A DNA stretch of 9,684 nt from Burkholderiaceae bacterium (GTDB taxonomy: Bacteria; Pseudomonadota; Gammaproteobacteria; Burkholderiales; Burkholderiaceae_E), in contig JALQWJ010000044.1 of the NCBI GenBank assembly GCA_023258775.1, positions 1 through 9,684 of the forward strand, read 5' to 3'. Of this stretch, positions 1 through 6,345 are shown piece by piece. The notes beneath the pieces were generated by a model. That model did not search any database. It was not told the DNA's origin and worked only from the letters and a program-made list of their open reading frames with translations. Position 1 is the first letter of the stretch. The number at the start of each line of letters is the position of its first letter. Both the position numbers and the translations under genes were made by a program.

Positions 1-1
1 C

Positions 2-103
2 GAGTGGACGCAACAATCCGAGGCGCTTCCAATGGATAACGTACCCAACCGCCTCAAGGCCTTGCTTATTGATGCTAAACTTTGGGTTGACAAAAATTTA
101 TAA
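2..103 (+). CDS. C-terminal fragment of an unidentified protein (5' end outside window)
   Basis: An open frame enters from the left edge and ends at TAA 101-103, giving 33 residues that finish ...KALLIDAKLWVDKNL. The residues are ordinary for a folded soluble C-terminus (mixed charged and hydrophobic, ending in an amphipathic helix-like stretch); the other forward frames do not look better. The stop lies 32 bases before the ATG of the YeeE/YedE transporter on the same strand, so the two genes could be cotranscribed, which would suggest a sulfur-related role, but that is inference. I do not recognise the family from this tail, and a chance open frame of this length at a window edge cannot be excluded. 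Confidence 0.5.
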   Translation, partial: EWTQQSEALPMDNVPNRLKALLIDAKLWVDKNL

Positions 104-135
104 CCATAAACAGCCTGTGATCTACTGAATCTGAG

Positions 136-1251
136 ATGTTTTTTGCGCAACGGCTTGGACTGCCGCTTGCTTGCAGCCTTTTTTTCTTATTCCTGGCAGC
201 CAGCGTATCGATTCGGCAGTCCTTTCTTTTTCTCGTCGGACTCGGGCTTGGCGCTTGTCTGGCTGGGGCTCGCTTTGGCTTTACAACAGGATGGCGGGAT
301 TTGGTCCGCAAACGCGACCCCAGCGGCGTCTTGGGCCAAGCCCTATTGCTGTTCTTGGCAAGCGCCATCGCGCTTCCATTGCTTTCAAACTTCGATGAAC
401 TTCAAAGCGCTGCAGGCCCACTAAGCCTAAGCCTTGTGATTGGCGCGTTCGTATTTGGCGCGAGCATGCAAATTGCCGACGGTTGTGGTTCGGGAACGCT
501 CTACAAAGCCGGCATGGGTGTTGCCCTGAATATGGGTATCCTGCCACTTTTTGCACTGGGCAGTTTCTTGGGCTCCGTGCACCTTCCTTTTTGGTTAAGT
601 CTTGGTAGCCTTCCGCCCGTACTTTTGCTGAATCACCTTGATCTCTGGGCGAGCCTGCTGCTTACAGCTTGTCTGATTGCGCTGTTGCTGCTTGGCGTGC
701 GGCTTTTCGTTGGCCCCAATAGAACATGGATTAAATCGACTTGGGTATACGGTGCCATTGGCCTTGCTCTCTTAGCGAGCTTGAATTTATTGTTGGCCGG
801 GCAGGCCTGGGGCGTGGTCTATGGTTTTGGGCTTTGGGCAGCCAAGATTGCGGTTGCTAGCACTGCATTTGATCCAGGTAATCATGGCTTTTGGGGGGCT
901 GCACAGCATCAGGATCGACTACGCGAGTCGTTATTGCTCGATGTAACCTCGATTACCAATATAGGGATACTCGCAGGTGCCTTCTGGGTTCACCAATGGA
1001 AGGGCTACAACGATGACAAGCGTGGTTCGCTACAAAAACAACCCGCACCAACCCATAGCGTAAAGCAGTGGCTTATTGCGCTCTTGGCAGGATTTATCAT
1101 GGGCTACAGTTCCAGACTCGCCTTTGGATGCAATGTTGGTGCCATGTTGAGCGGCATCTCAACTGGAAGTCTTCACGGCTGGCTTTGGCTTCTTATCGCC
1201 TTTGTTGGGACGCTGATTGGGATTCGAATTCGAGAACGATATGGGTTCTAA
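136..1251 (+). CDS. tsuA: YeeE/YedE family (TsuA-type) thiosulfate/sulfur-compound membrane transporter
   Basis: A 371-residue, very hydrophobic inner-membrane protein with about nine to eleven membrane segments and two half-repeats, each carrying the family's signature: IADGCGSGTLYKAG (about 113-126) and AFGCNVGAMLSGI (329-341). YeeE/YedE proteins take up thiosulfate (TsuA) or related sulfur species, passing the anion along a line of conserved cysteines. Here Cys41, Cys117 and Cys332 stand at spacings of 76 and 215 residues, close to the arrangement known for TsuA, so a working transporter is likely; selenium-type YedE paralogues are the main alternative. A loop of about 20 polar residues (290-310) separates the halves. 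The start is fixed by an in-frame TGA at 118-120; no clear Shine-Dalgarno precedes ATG 136. The stop overlaps the start of the small ORF at 1241. No TusA-like partner is visible in the window. Confidence 0.88.
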   Translation: MFFAQRLGLPLACSLFFLFLAASVSIRQSFLFLVGLGLGACLAGARFGFTTGWRDLVRKRDPSGVLGQALLLFLASAIALPLLSNFDELQSAAGPLSLSLVIGAFVFGASMQIADGCGSGTLYKAGMGVALNMGILPLFALGSFLGSVHLPFWLSLGSLPPVLLLNHLDLWASLLLTACLIALLLLGVRLFVGPNRTWIKSTWVYGAIGLALLASLNLLLAGQAWGVVYGFGLWAAKIAVASTAFDPGNHGFWGAAQHQDRLRESLLLDVTSITNIGILAGAFWVHQWKGYNDDKRGSLQKQPAPTHSVKQWLIALLAGFIMGYSSRLAFGCNVGAMLSGISTGSLHGWLWLLIAFVGTLIGIRIRERYGF

Positions 1252-1411
1252 AAACATAAGGGCAGCTGTTTTTTGGATCTGCTTGCTTATCCTAATTGTT
1301 TGGGATTTCCATGTTTCGGCACCTATTGACTTGCGTTTTGAACCACCACTGATTGCCGCTGGCTCGGGTAAAGCAAGTTCCGGGGCACATTGCGCCATCG
1401 TTTCAGACTAA
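1241..1411 (+). CDS. Small membrane-anchored protein overlapping the YeeE/YedE gene
   Basis: A 56-residue ORF whose ATG lies inside the last codons of the transporter gene (ATGGGTTCTAA, overlap of 11 bases), preceded by GAGAACG about four bases upstream, which fits translational coupling. It has a short basic start (MGSKNIR), one hydrophobic helix at about residues 8-21 with Cys14 inside, and a tail rich in Pro, Gly, Ser and Ala that contains GSGKASSGAHCA with Cys51 near the end. By the positive-inside rule the tail would be periplasmic, or the helix could act as an uncleaved signal. I do not recognise a named family. The coupling and the Cys-bearing tail suggest an accessory to sulfur-compound uptake, for example presenting a thiol near the transporter; this is inference. 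An upstream in-frame start at 1217 exists but has no better ribosome site. A spurious ORF is possible because it is short. Confidence 0.6.
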   Translation: MGSKNIRAAVFWICLLILIVWDFHVSAPIDLRFEPPLIAAGSGKASSGAHCAIVSD

Positions 1412-1503
1412 GTGATCGGTAATGATCCTTCGTTAAAGCGCAAGTTGACCAATCAAGGCTGCGGCATAACGCCATCTTGAGCTTTAAGACCGCATCGTAA
1501 GGC
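1412..1503. other. Tail-to-tail gap between the small ORF and the AAA+ gene
   Basis: Ninety-two bases separate the two convergent stops. Only short, weak inverted repeats are visible (GATC..GATC near 1413-1426 and GGC..GCC near 1463-1473), and neither is followed by a T run on either strand. I see no convincing intrinsic terminator and no further gene. Confidence 0.5.
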
Positions 1504-2520
1504 TTAGGCTAAAAAGCCAACCCGCCGACGCAAGGGTGTTTGTGCTGGCAGATCAGCGGCTTTGACCTGATCGCTACCTCGAAGGCGTGCGTTACCAAAT
1601 CCTGTCATCCATGCTCTTCGCATCTCACGGGGTGCCAAGTCAATCAGTGCGTCGAGCGCGTCCTCGCCTGGTTCAAGCTCAAAAAAGGATCCCCAGCCAT
1701 GCTCGCTGCGTATTTGCTGGTACATCCGCGAAGCAATCTTTCTTGAAGCTTCGGCATCGGGCGCCTCGATCTGAAAAACATTCATGCGGTTAAGAATCGG
1801 ATCGGGGATGGCATGCTCATCATTGGCTGTTGTCACCCAGATCACCCCACTTGCATCAATGGGCACTTCAGCGAATTCATCAATAAAGTGCTGCGCACTG
1901 TCGTGCTCTAACAAACTGTAGAGTGCACCGAGTGGATCGTATTGCGCTTCAGTCGCCGCCTTATCAATCTCATCAACCACAATCACTGGGTTGGCAAACT
2001 GGCCATCGACGAGCGCTTCAAAGACCTTTCCGGGTCTTGATCCTTTCCACTGAGAGGAAGAACCAGATAACAACCAGCCTGCCGTCATTGAACTCATCGG
2101 TACAAGATTCATACCTGTACCGAGCAGCTCAGCAATTTGCCGTGCGAAGTGAGTCTTACCAACGCCAGGCGGTCCAAGAAGCAACATTGGGGTAAGCTGC
2201 AGGCTATCACTACAGTCCTGGCTCAGCGCCAGATGACGCTTGACATCATCAAGCGCTAATTTGAAATTAGGCAAACTTTCGTAAAGTTCATCCATCACAG
2301 GCAAACCAGAAGGTTTGACCGAAAACCGCTCAGGACCTGATTCGAGCATCCGCTCGTAGGTATTTGCCAGCGTTTCGCGCTCCTTCATCGATCCAGAATC
2401 CCGCAAGCGCTGAAGCTTGCGTTCTACATCTTGCAGCCTGAACACGGCGCGCATATTGGCAATCGGAAAACGAATCGGCAATTGCGAAGCTGCGGATGAG
2501 TCGGGATTGCTAGCCTGCAT
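1504..2520 (-). CDS. Lon-like AAA+ ATPase module without protease domain
   Basis: A 338-residue cytoplasmic AAA+ ATPase. Visible motifs are Walker A GPPGVGKT (116-123, Lys122), Walker B VIVVDEID (179-186, Asp183/Glu184), sensor 1 at TTAND (Asn233), a probable arginine finger Arg245 in PILNRM, and sensor 2 around PREMRR (298-302). The stretch ALYSLLEHDS..HFIDEFAEVPIDASGVIWVTTAN closely follows the layout of the Lon ATPase core, yet the Lon substrate-binding N-domain and the Ser-Lys protease domain are both absent; the first 60 residues include a short helical segment (LQDVERKLQRLR). It therefore probably remodels or unfolds a protein partner rather than degrading it; the partner is unknown. 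The start is ATG 2520, chosen for AAAAGGGAG 8-10 bases upstream; a longer frame back to 2694 would run into the divergent gene and lacks such a site. Confidence 0.85.
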   Translation of the reverse strand: MQASNPDSSAASQLPIRFPIANMRAVFRLQDVERKLQRLRDSGSMKERETLANTYERMLESGPERFSVKPSGLPVMDELYESLPNFKLALDDVKRHLALSQDCSDSLQLTPMLLLGPPGVGKTHFARQIAELLGTGMNLVPMSSMTAGWLLSGSSSQWKGSRPGKVFEALVDGQFANPVIVVDEIDKAATEAQYDPLGALYSLLEHDSAQHFIDEFAEVPIDASGVIWVTTANDEHAIPDPILNRMNVFQIEAPDAEASRKIASRMYQQIRSEHGWGSFFELEPGEDALDALIDLAPREMRRAWMTGFGNARLRGSDQVKAADLPAQTPLRRRVGFLA

Positions 2521-2683
2521 GAAACCATCTCCCTTTTCAAAACCATGAATAGACTTCACTTCCAGGATAATAAGGCTTAAGCGACTGGTCAACAGCCTTG
2601 TTTTGCAAGCACGTGATTTACCTCTTCGAGGTACAAAAGTTTTCAAAGCAAGATCATCAAGCAGTGCAAAAAAGGGAGTAAAG
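2521..2683. promoter_or_regulatory. Divergent control region between AAA+ ATPase and PRISE reductase
   Basis: This 163-base gap lies between two start codons and must hold the promoters of both genes. Each gene has a near-identical ribosome site at its edge: AAAAGGGAG on the minus strand (about 2529-2537) and AAAAAGGGAGT on the plus strand (about 2669-2679). The plus-strand promoter is not obvious: TTGTTT at 2598 and TTGCAA at 2604 lack a -10 box at the right distance. No long inverted repeat marks an operator. Confidence 0.5.
2565..2592 (-). promoter_or_regulatory. Possible sigma-70 promoter for the AAA+ gene
   Basis: Read on the minus strand, TTGACC (2592-2587) is followed after 16 bases by TTATCC (2570-2565), or after 14 bases by the better hexamer TATTAT (2572-2567). 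The -35 box matches the consensus at five of six bases, but neither -10 choice is ideal in both sequence and spacing. Transcription would start near 2558, leaving a leader of about 38 bases. This is pattern reading only. Confidence 0.3.
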
Positions 2684-3772
2684 ATGGCGTTCAAGGCAAT
2701 TGTTATTGGTGCACTCGGTGTGATCGGGCGCTATATCGTTGAGCGCTTGGAAAAAGATCCAAGCTGGGAGATTGTCGGGGTATCGAGGCGCCAGGGACCA
2801 AGCCGAAAAAGCGTGCATTATTTGGCGCTCGATGTGCTCGATGCCAAGGCCTGTGAGCAATGTATCCAGTCAATTGACGGGATCACCCATGTCTTTTATG
2901 CAGCCTTTCAGCCCACGCAAGGCCCGGCAGCCGGCTACGCAAGCAATATCGAGGCAAATAGAGATATGCTCGTGAATACGGTCAGCGCTGTTGTAAAAAA
3001 CCATGCAAGTTTGCAACGCGTTGTTCTCGTCACTGGAACAAAATACTATGGGGTCCACCTTGGCCCAATTAAGACGCCTGCCCGGGAATCTGACCCCCGA
3101 CATATACCTCCCAATTACTATTTCGACCAGATCGATTGGCTGAGCAGCTATCAGGCTGGCTCAACGAACGCGAGCGATCGCGCAGCACGGTCATGGGACT
3201 GGGTTGAATTACGTCCGCAGACCTTATGCGGTTTTGCGCCTGGCACAGCGATGAGCATCATTCCTGTAATCGCGGTCTACGCTGCACTTTCTAAAGCATT
3301 AGGACTCCCCTTGCGCTTTCCTGGTAAGCACGGTGCATGGACCTCGCTTTATCAGGCGACCGACTCGGCCCACTTTGCTGAAGCCGCTGTTTGGGCCGCG
3401 CTTGAAGCACGTGCATCCAATCAGGCATTCAACATTACTAACGGCGATTATTTTCGCTGGTGCAATATCTGGCCAAGCATTGCCAGCGTTTTTGAGATGC
3501 CCTGGGATCAGCCGCAAACGATCAGCCTCAGTCAGCAAATGCCAGCACTAAAGTCACGCTGGGTTGAATTACAACAACGATATGACTTGCAGAACATAGA
3601 CTATGAATCACTGGTTGCGTGGCCCTTTGGCGATTATGTCTTTGGTTCTGACTGGGACGTCATGACATCCACCACCAAGGCGAGACAATTTGGTTTTCAC
3701 CCGGTGGTTGATAGCGAACAAATGTTTATTGACCTACTCACTGCGTTTCGGCGAGAGCGCATCACGCCCTAG
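2684..3772 (+). CDS. PRISE-type SDR: progesterone 5-beta-reductase/iridoid synthase-like enone reductase
   Basis: A 362-residue extended/atypical SDR. It opens with a Rossmann motif GALGVIG (9-15) and VGVSRRQ (31-37), whose arginines suggest NADPH use. The family signature follows: TGTKYYG (118-123, Lys120) and PPNYYFDQIDW (142-152, Tyr145/146), equivalent to the T-G-x-K-x-Y and N-F-Y-Y-x-x-E-D motifs of plant progesterone 5-beta-reductase, where Lys and Tyr hold the enolate. Later landmarks also fit: LRPQTLCGFAPG, LRFPGKHGAWTS and FNITNGDYFRW. Enzymes of this family reduce the C=C bond of activated enones such as steroids, 8-oxogeranial and small enones; many bacteria carry homologues of unknown substrate. 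The length matches the family. The start ATG 2684 follows AAAAAGGGAGT; an earlier in-frame start at 2603 is poorer. The stop is 16 bases from that of the convergent CoA ligase, so a shared pathway is plausible but unproven. Confidence 0.82.
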   Translation: MAFKAIVIGALGVIGRYIVERLEKDPSWEIVGVSRRQGPSRKSVHYLALDVLDAKACEQCIQSIDGITHVFYAAFQPTQGPAAGYASNIEANRDMLVNTVSAVVKNHASLQRVVLVTGTKYYGVHLGPIKTPARESDPRHIPPNYYFDQIDWLSSYQAGSTNASDRAARSWDWVELRPQTLCGFAPGTAMSIIPVIAVYAALSKALGLPLRFPGKHGAWTSLYQATDSAHFAEAAVWAALEARASNQAFNITNGDYFRWCNIWPSIASVFEMPWDQPQTISLSQQMPALKSRWVELQQRYDLQNIDYESLVAWPFGDYVFGSDWDVMTSTTKARQFGFHPVVDSEQMFIDLLTAFRRERITP

Positions 3773-3788
3773 GCTGCGTCCTAATTTC

Positions 3789-5390
3789 TTAAACTGGTTT
3801 TGCTTCATCAGCGATGAGTTCACGCAATTGTGCCTTGGCAATCTTCTCAAGTGTGGAGCGTGGAAAATCTTCAACGATCTTGATTTGGCGCGGTTGCTTA
3901 AACGACGCCAATTGTTCGGCGCAAGCCTTTAAAACAGCTTCTTCAACAAACCGGGGCTCATACCCCGCTGATAAACGCAAACAGGCCACCGGGACCTGAT
4001 CAAGCATCGGATCAGATTTTGCAACAACGGCCACTTCGACCACGCCTGGCACAGTCATGATGACGCGTTCAATTTCCGAAGCAGCAACATTCTCCCCGCC
4101 AACCTTAAGCATATCTTTAGAGCGGTCTGAGAAAAAATAAGAACCATCCTCACCGATCCGAACAAGATCACCTGTCAGAAAATAGCCCTCATCGTCAAAA
4201 GATGCTTCTGTCGCCTCAGCGTTGTGAAGGTACTCTGCAAACAGGCTCAGTCCGCGAACACCTCGTATCGACAATTCGCCTGTTTCACCCGGCACCGCTT
4301 CCCGGCCATTAACCAAAACGCGAATCTCGTACTCAGGAGCAGGTCGGCCGATTGACAAGGGTGTGTTGGGCATGCCTGGTATACCAGTAATGCCGTGAGT
4401 GATGGTCTCGGTCATACCCCACCAGCCCACTGTCTGTAAACCAAAATAGGCGTCCTGAGGCGGCGAACACACGGATGATCCCCAGAGGCGATAGTGATGA
4501 ACATTTGGACGATCCTGTTGGGCAAGTGCACGAACACAGAACTGGACGAGCGAGGCGAACGTACAACGATGTTTGAGCGAAATCGGCCAAAATCGGCTCG
4601 CCGAGAAACGCGGCATCACGACGGCAGTCGCACCTGCCCACATGCTTGCGAGCATCGAGTAAGCCTGTGCATTGGTGTGAAACAAGGGTAAGCTGACCAA
4701 TTGGATGTCTTGATGGGTGAGGCATTCGTGTAGCGCATTCATGCGGGCACCCCATAAGGCATTGGCATGCGTCCAGCAAACCGCCTTTGGTCTGGAGGTA
4801 GTCCCCGAGGTGTATTGGACTGAAAATCGTAACAATGGGTCTGGTTCCCTATCTGGTAAACGATCAATTGGCGCCTCCAGTGCATCGAAACCATCATCGG
4901 TACCTGGTTTGTTGCGACCAGCATCCTGCCCTTGATCGGTCGTTGTCACCACGATCCAACGCAAGGCTTTGCAAGCCTGCTGAACAAGACTTGCAAATCG
5001 AGGCTGGGTAATTGCAGCGACCGCCCCTGAATGTTCGGCAAAATATCTCAACTCATCGGCGCTTGATTTCGCATTGGTAGTAACGGCAACAGCACCAAGC
5101 CATCCGCAAGCAAACCATGCGATGACTGCTTCAGGGCAGTTCTCGAGGTGGACGATGACATGGTCGCCGCAACGAATGCCACGTTGGTGCAGACCTGCTG
5201 CAGTCCCTTGCACCTTCTCCAAGAAAGACCTGTAACTATAGGTTGATTGTTCACCTTCGAAAGGCTCCCAAATCAAATACGGGTGCTCACCCAATCTTTT
5301 CGCTTGATGGCTTAACAAGTACCGAATATCCATGCCGTTGAAGGGATGGTGATTGGGTCGAATCATGTTGTTTCGGCATGTATAACGCAC
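3789..5390 (-). CDS. AMP-forming acyl-CoA synthetase, crotonobetaine/carnitine-CoA ligase (CaiC)-like
   Basis: A 533-residue ANL-superfamily enzyme that activates a carboxylic acid with ATP to an acyl-adenylate and then to its CoA thioester. Motifs (numbered from the GTG at 5390): nucleotide loop YTSGTTSRPKA (193-203), A5 motif WGMTE (324-328), LTGD (405-408), hinge/ribose region SDRSKDMLKVGGEN (421-434), and the C-terminal catalytic lysine Lys516 in PRSTLEKIAK. The TTSRPK variant of the usual TTGxPK loop also occurs in CaiC-type ligases, which supports the subfamily but not the substrate. Start: GTG 5390 has GGAG six bases upstream, whereas ATG 5333 lacks a ribosome site but begins MDIRYLLSHQAKR, which looks like the natural family N-terminus; the true start may be either. 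It is convergent with the PRISE reductase and divergent from the SDR at 5475, which suggests a shared catabolic route. Confidence 0.87.
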   Translation of the reverse strand: MRYTCRNNMIRPNHHPFNGMDIRYLLSHQAKRLGEHPYLIWEPFEGEQSTYSYRSFLEKVQGTAAGLHQRGIRCGDHVIVHLENCPEAVIAWFACGWLGAVAVTTNAKSSADELRYFAEHSGAVAAITQPRFASLVQQACKALRWIVVTTTDQGQDAGRNKPGTDDGFDALEAPIDRLPDREPDPLLRFSVQYTSGTTSRPKAVCWTHANALWGARMNALHECLTHQDIQLVSLPLFHTNAQAYSMLASMWAGATAVVMPRFSASRFWPISLKHRCTFASLVQFCVRALAQQDRPNVHHYRLWGSSVCSPPQDAYFGLQTVGWWGMTETITHGITGIPGMPNTPLSIGRPAPEYEIRVLVNGREAVPGETGELSIRGVRGLSLFAEYLHNAEATEASFDDEGYFLTGDLVRIGEDGSYFFSDRSKDMLKVGGENVAASEIERVIMTVPGVVEVAVVAKSDPMLDQVPVACLRLSAGYEPRFVEEAVLKACAEQLASFKQPRQIKIVEDFPRSTLEKIAKAQLRELIADEAKPV

Positions 5391-5474
5391 GCAAGTCTCC
5401 GGATACTGATCGGTTCATGTTTCAATACGTCACAATTATCGGATCAAAGCTCAATGTCGCAAGGAGATGACTTC
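5391..5474. promoter_or_regulatory. Short divergent control region between CoA ligase and repeat-bearing SDR
   Basis: Only 84 bases (141 if the ligase starts at 5333) separate the two starts, so both promoters and any operator must be packed here or overlap the ligase's 5' end. Partly symmetrical words TGATCGG (5407-5413) and CGGATCA (5440-5446) flank the middle of the gap and could be half-sites, but their symmetry is imperfect. AAGGAG at 5461-5466 is a strong ribosome site, eight bases before ATG 5475. Confidence 0.4.
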
Positions 5475-6344
5475 ATGGAATTGGAACTTAAAGGTAAGCG
5501 GGTATTAATTACTGGCGCAAGCAAGGGTATCGGCCTTGCCTGCGCAGCCCATTTCCTTCGTGAGGGCGCACAGGTCTGCATCGTATCCCGTCAGCAAAAA
5601 CACCTGGACGAGGCCATGGCTCATTTGCAGCAGCAAAGGCCATTAAACGCCAACGAGCAAAGCTCAATTAGGGCAAACGAGCAAAGCTCAATCAGGGCAA
5701 AGGAGCAAAGCTCAGTGGAATGCCTGCCGCCAATTCATCGATGCGCCGATCTTTGCGACGCCAGTCAGGCCCAGGCACTGGTGGCAGAACTCGAACGCAT
5801 CTGGGGAGCCATTGATATCTTGGTGAACTCAGCTGGCGCAGCCAGGCGAACTCCAGCCGCTGAACTCAGTGCCCAAGCCTATGCCGATGCAATGCAGGCT
5901 AAATACTTTAGCTATACCAACGTCATCGATCCTTGCATCAAAGCGATGGCATCTCGTGGCCATGGGGTGATCGTTAATGTGATTGGTGCAGGCGGGAAAG
6001 TTGCAAGCCCGATTCATATTCCTGGAGGTGCGGCTAACGCGGCACTTATGTTAGTGACGGCTGGACTCGCTAATGCCTATGCCCATCAGGGCGTTAGGGT
6101 GGTGGCGGTAAATCCCGGACTCACCCTCACCGCAAGGCTCGAGGAAGGCCTTGTGGCCGATGCCAGGGCCCAGGGGATCACAGCCGAAGAGGCACAACGT
6201 CGAGCAACAGCGAAGATTCCCATGGGCCGAATTGCGCACCCCGATGAAGTTGCCGATACGGTTGTCTATCTAGCAAGTGCTCGTGCAAGCTACGTCACCG
6301 GCGTGAGTATTGCCATGGATGGCAGCACCACGCCACTGATTTAA
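5475..6344 (+). CDS. SDR-fold protein with non-canonical active site and tandem-repeat insertion
   Basis: A 289-residue classical-size SDR. The cofactor side is intact: TGASKGIG (13-20), VSRQ after strand 2 (NADP-like), CADLCD (Asp92), NSAG (118-121) and the C-terminal substrate half ending YVTGVSIAMDG. The catalytic side is not. A gapless alignment to FabG-type SDRs (anchored on helix 4 and the HG-IVNVIG strand) puts Lys143, Gly171, Gly184 and Asn188 where Asn, Ser, Tyr and Lys normally stand. Related SDRs with an N-A-A-L in place of S-K-A-A-L exist as a side branch, so this is probably a lineage trait rather than decay, and the frame is open throughout. Residues 59-82 are a threefold 8-residue repeat inserted between helix 2 and strand 3. 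The start ATG 5475 follows AAGGAG. The substrate is unknown; neighbours suggest a role with the CoA ligase. Confidence 0.85.
   Translation: MELELKGKRVLITGASKGIGLACAAHFLREGAQVCIVSRQQKHLDEAMAHLQQQRPLNANEQSSIRANEQSSIRAKEQSSVECLPPIHRCADLCDASQAQALVAELERIWGAIDILVNSAGAARRTPAAELSAQAYADAMQAKYFSYTNVIDPCIKAMASRGHGVIVNVIGAGGKVASPIHIPGGAANAALMLVTAGLANAYAHQGVRVVAVNPGLTLTARLEEGLVADARAQGITAEEAQRRATAKIPMGRIAHPDEVADTVVYLASARASYVTGVSIAMDGSTTPLI
5649..5720 (+). repeat. Tandem repeat, three 24-bp units, in frame inside the SDR gene
   Basis: Units at 5649-5672, 5673-5696 and 5697-5720 share the 12-base core gagcaaagctca and encode ANEQSSIR, ANEQSSIR and AKEQSSVE. Units 1 and 2 differ at two silent third positions; unit 3 diverges mainly at its end. 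A unit of 24 bp keeps the reading frame, so copy number could change by slippage without breaking the gene. The segment is polar and probably a flexible surface loop. Confidence 0.9.
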
Positions 6345-6345
6345 G

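Noticed and set aside
87..104. TTGACA at 87-92 and TATAAC at 99-104 as a promoter for the YeeE/YedE gene
   Set aside because: The two hexamers are only six bases apart, and at the normal 16-18 base spacing from TTGACA there is no -10-like word. The TTGACA also lies within the upstream reading frame.
1507..1518. GGCTAAAAAGCC as a terminator at the end of the AAA+ gene
   Set aside because: Only four base pairs, located partly within the last codons, and not followed by a T run.
4333..4779. A 148-codon minus-strand open frame inside the CoA ligase gene
   Set aside because: It lies out of frame within a gene with complete family motifs, and its product is rich in Cys, His and Arg with no recognisable domain.
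5412..5440. CRP/FNR-like site around TGTTTCAATACGTCACAA upstream of the SDR
   Set aside because: One half resembles TCACA, but at the required six-base spacing the other half does not match TGTGA, and no FNR-type TTGAT/ATCAA pair is present.
5346..5474. N-terminal extension of the SDR from an upstream in-frame start at 5346
   Set aside because: AAGGAG eight bases before ATG 5475 and the family-typical MELELKGKRVLITG start make 5475 far better; the extension would overlap the divergent ligase.
5649..5720. The three 24-bp units as a CRISPR-like array
   Set aside because: The units are directly adjacent with no spacers and keep the reading frame of an otherwise intact SDR gene.
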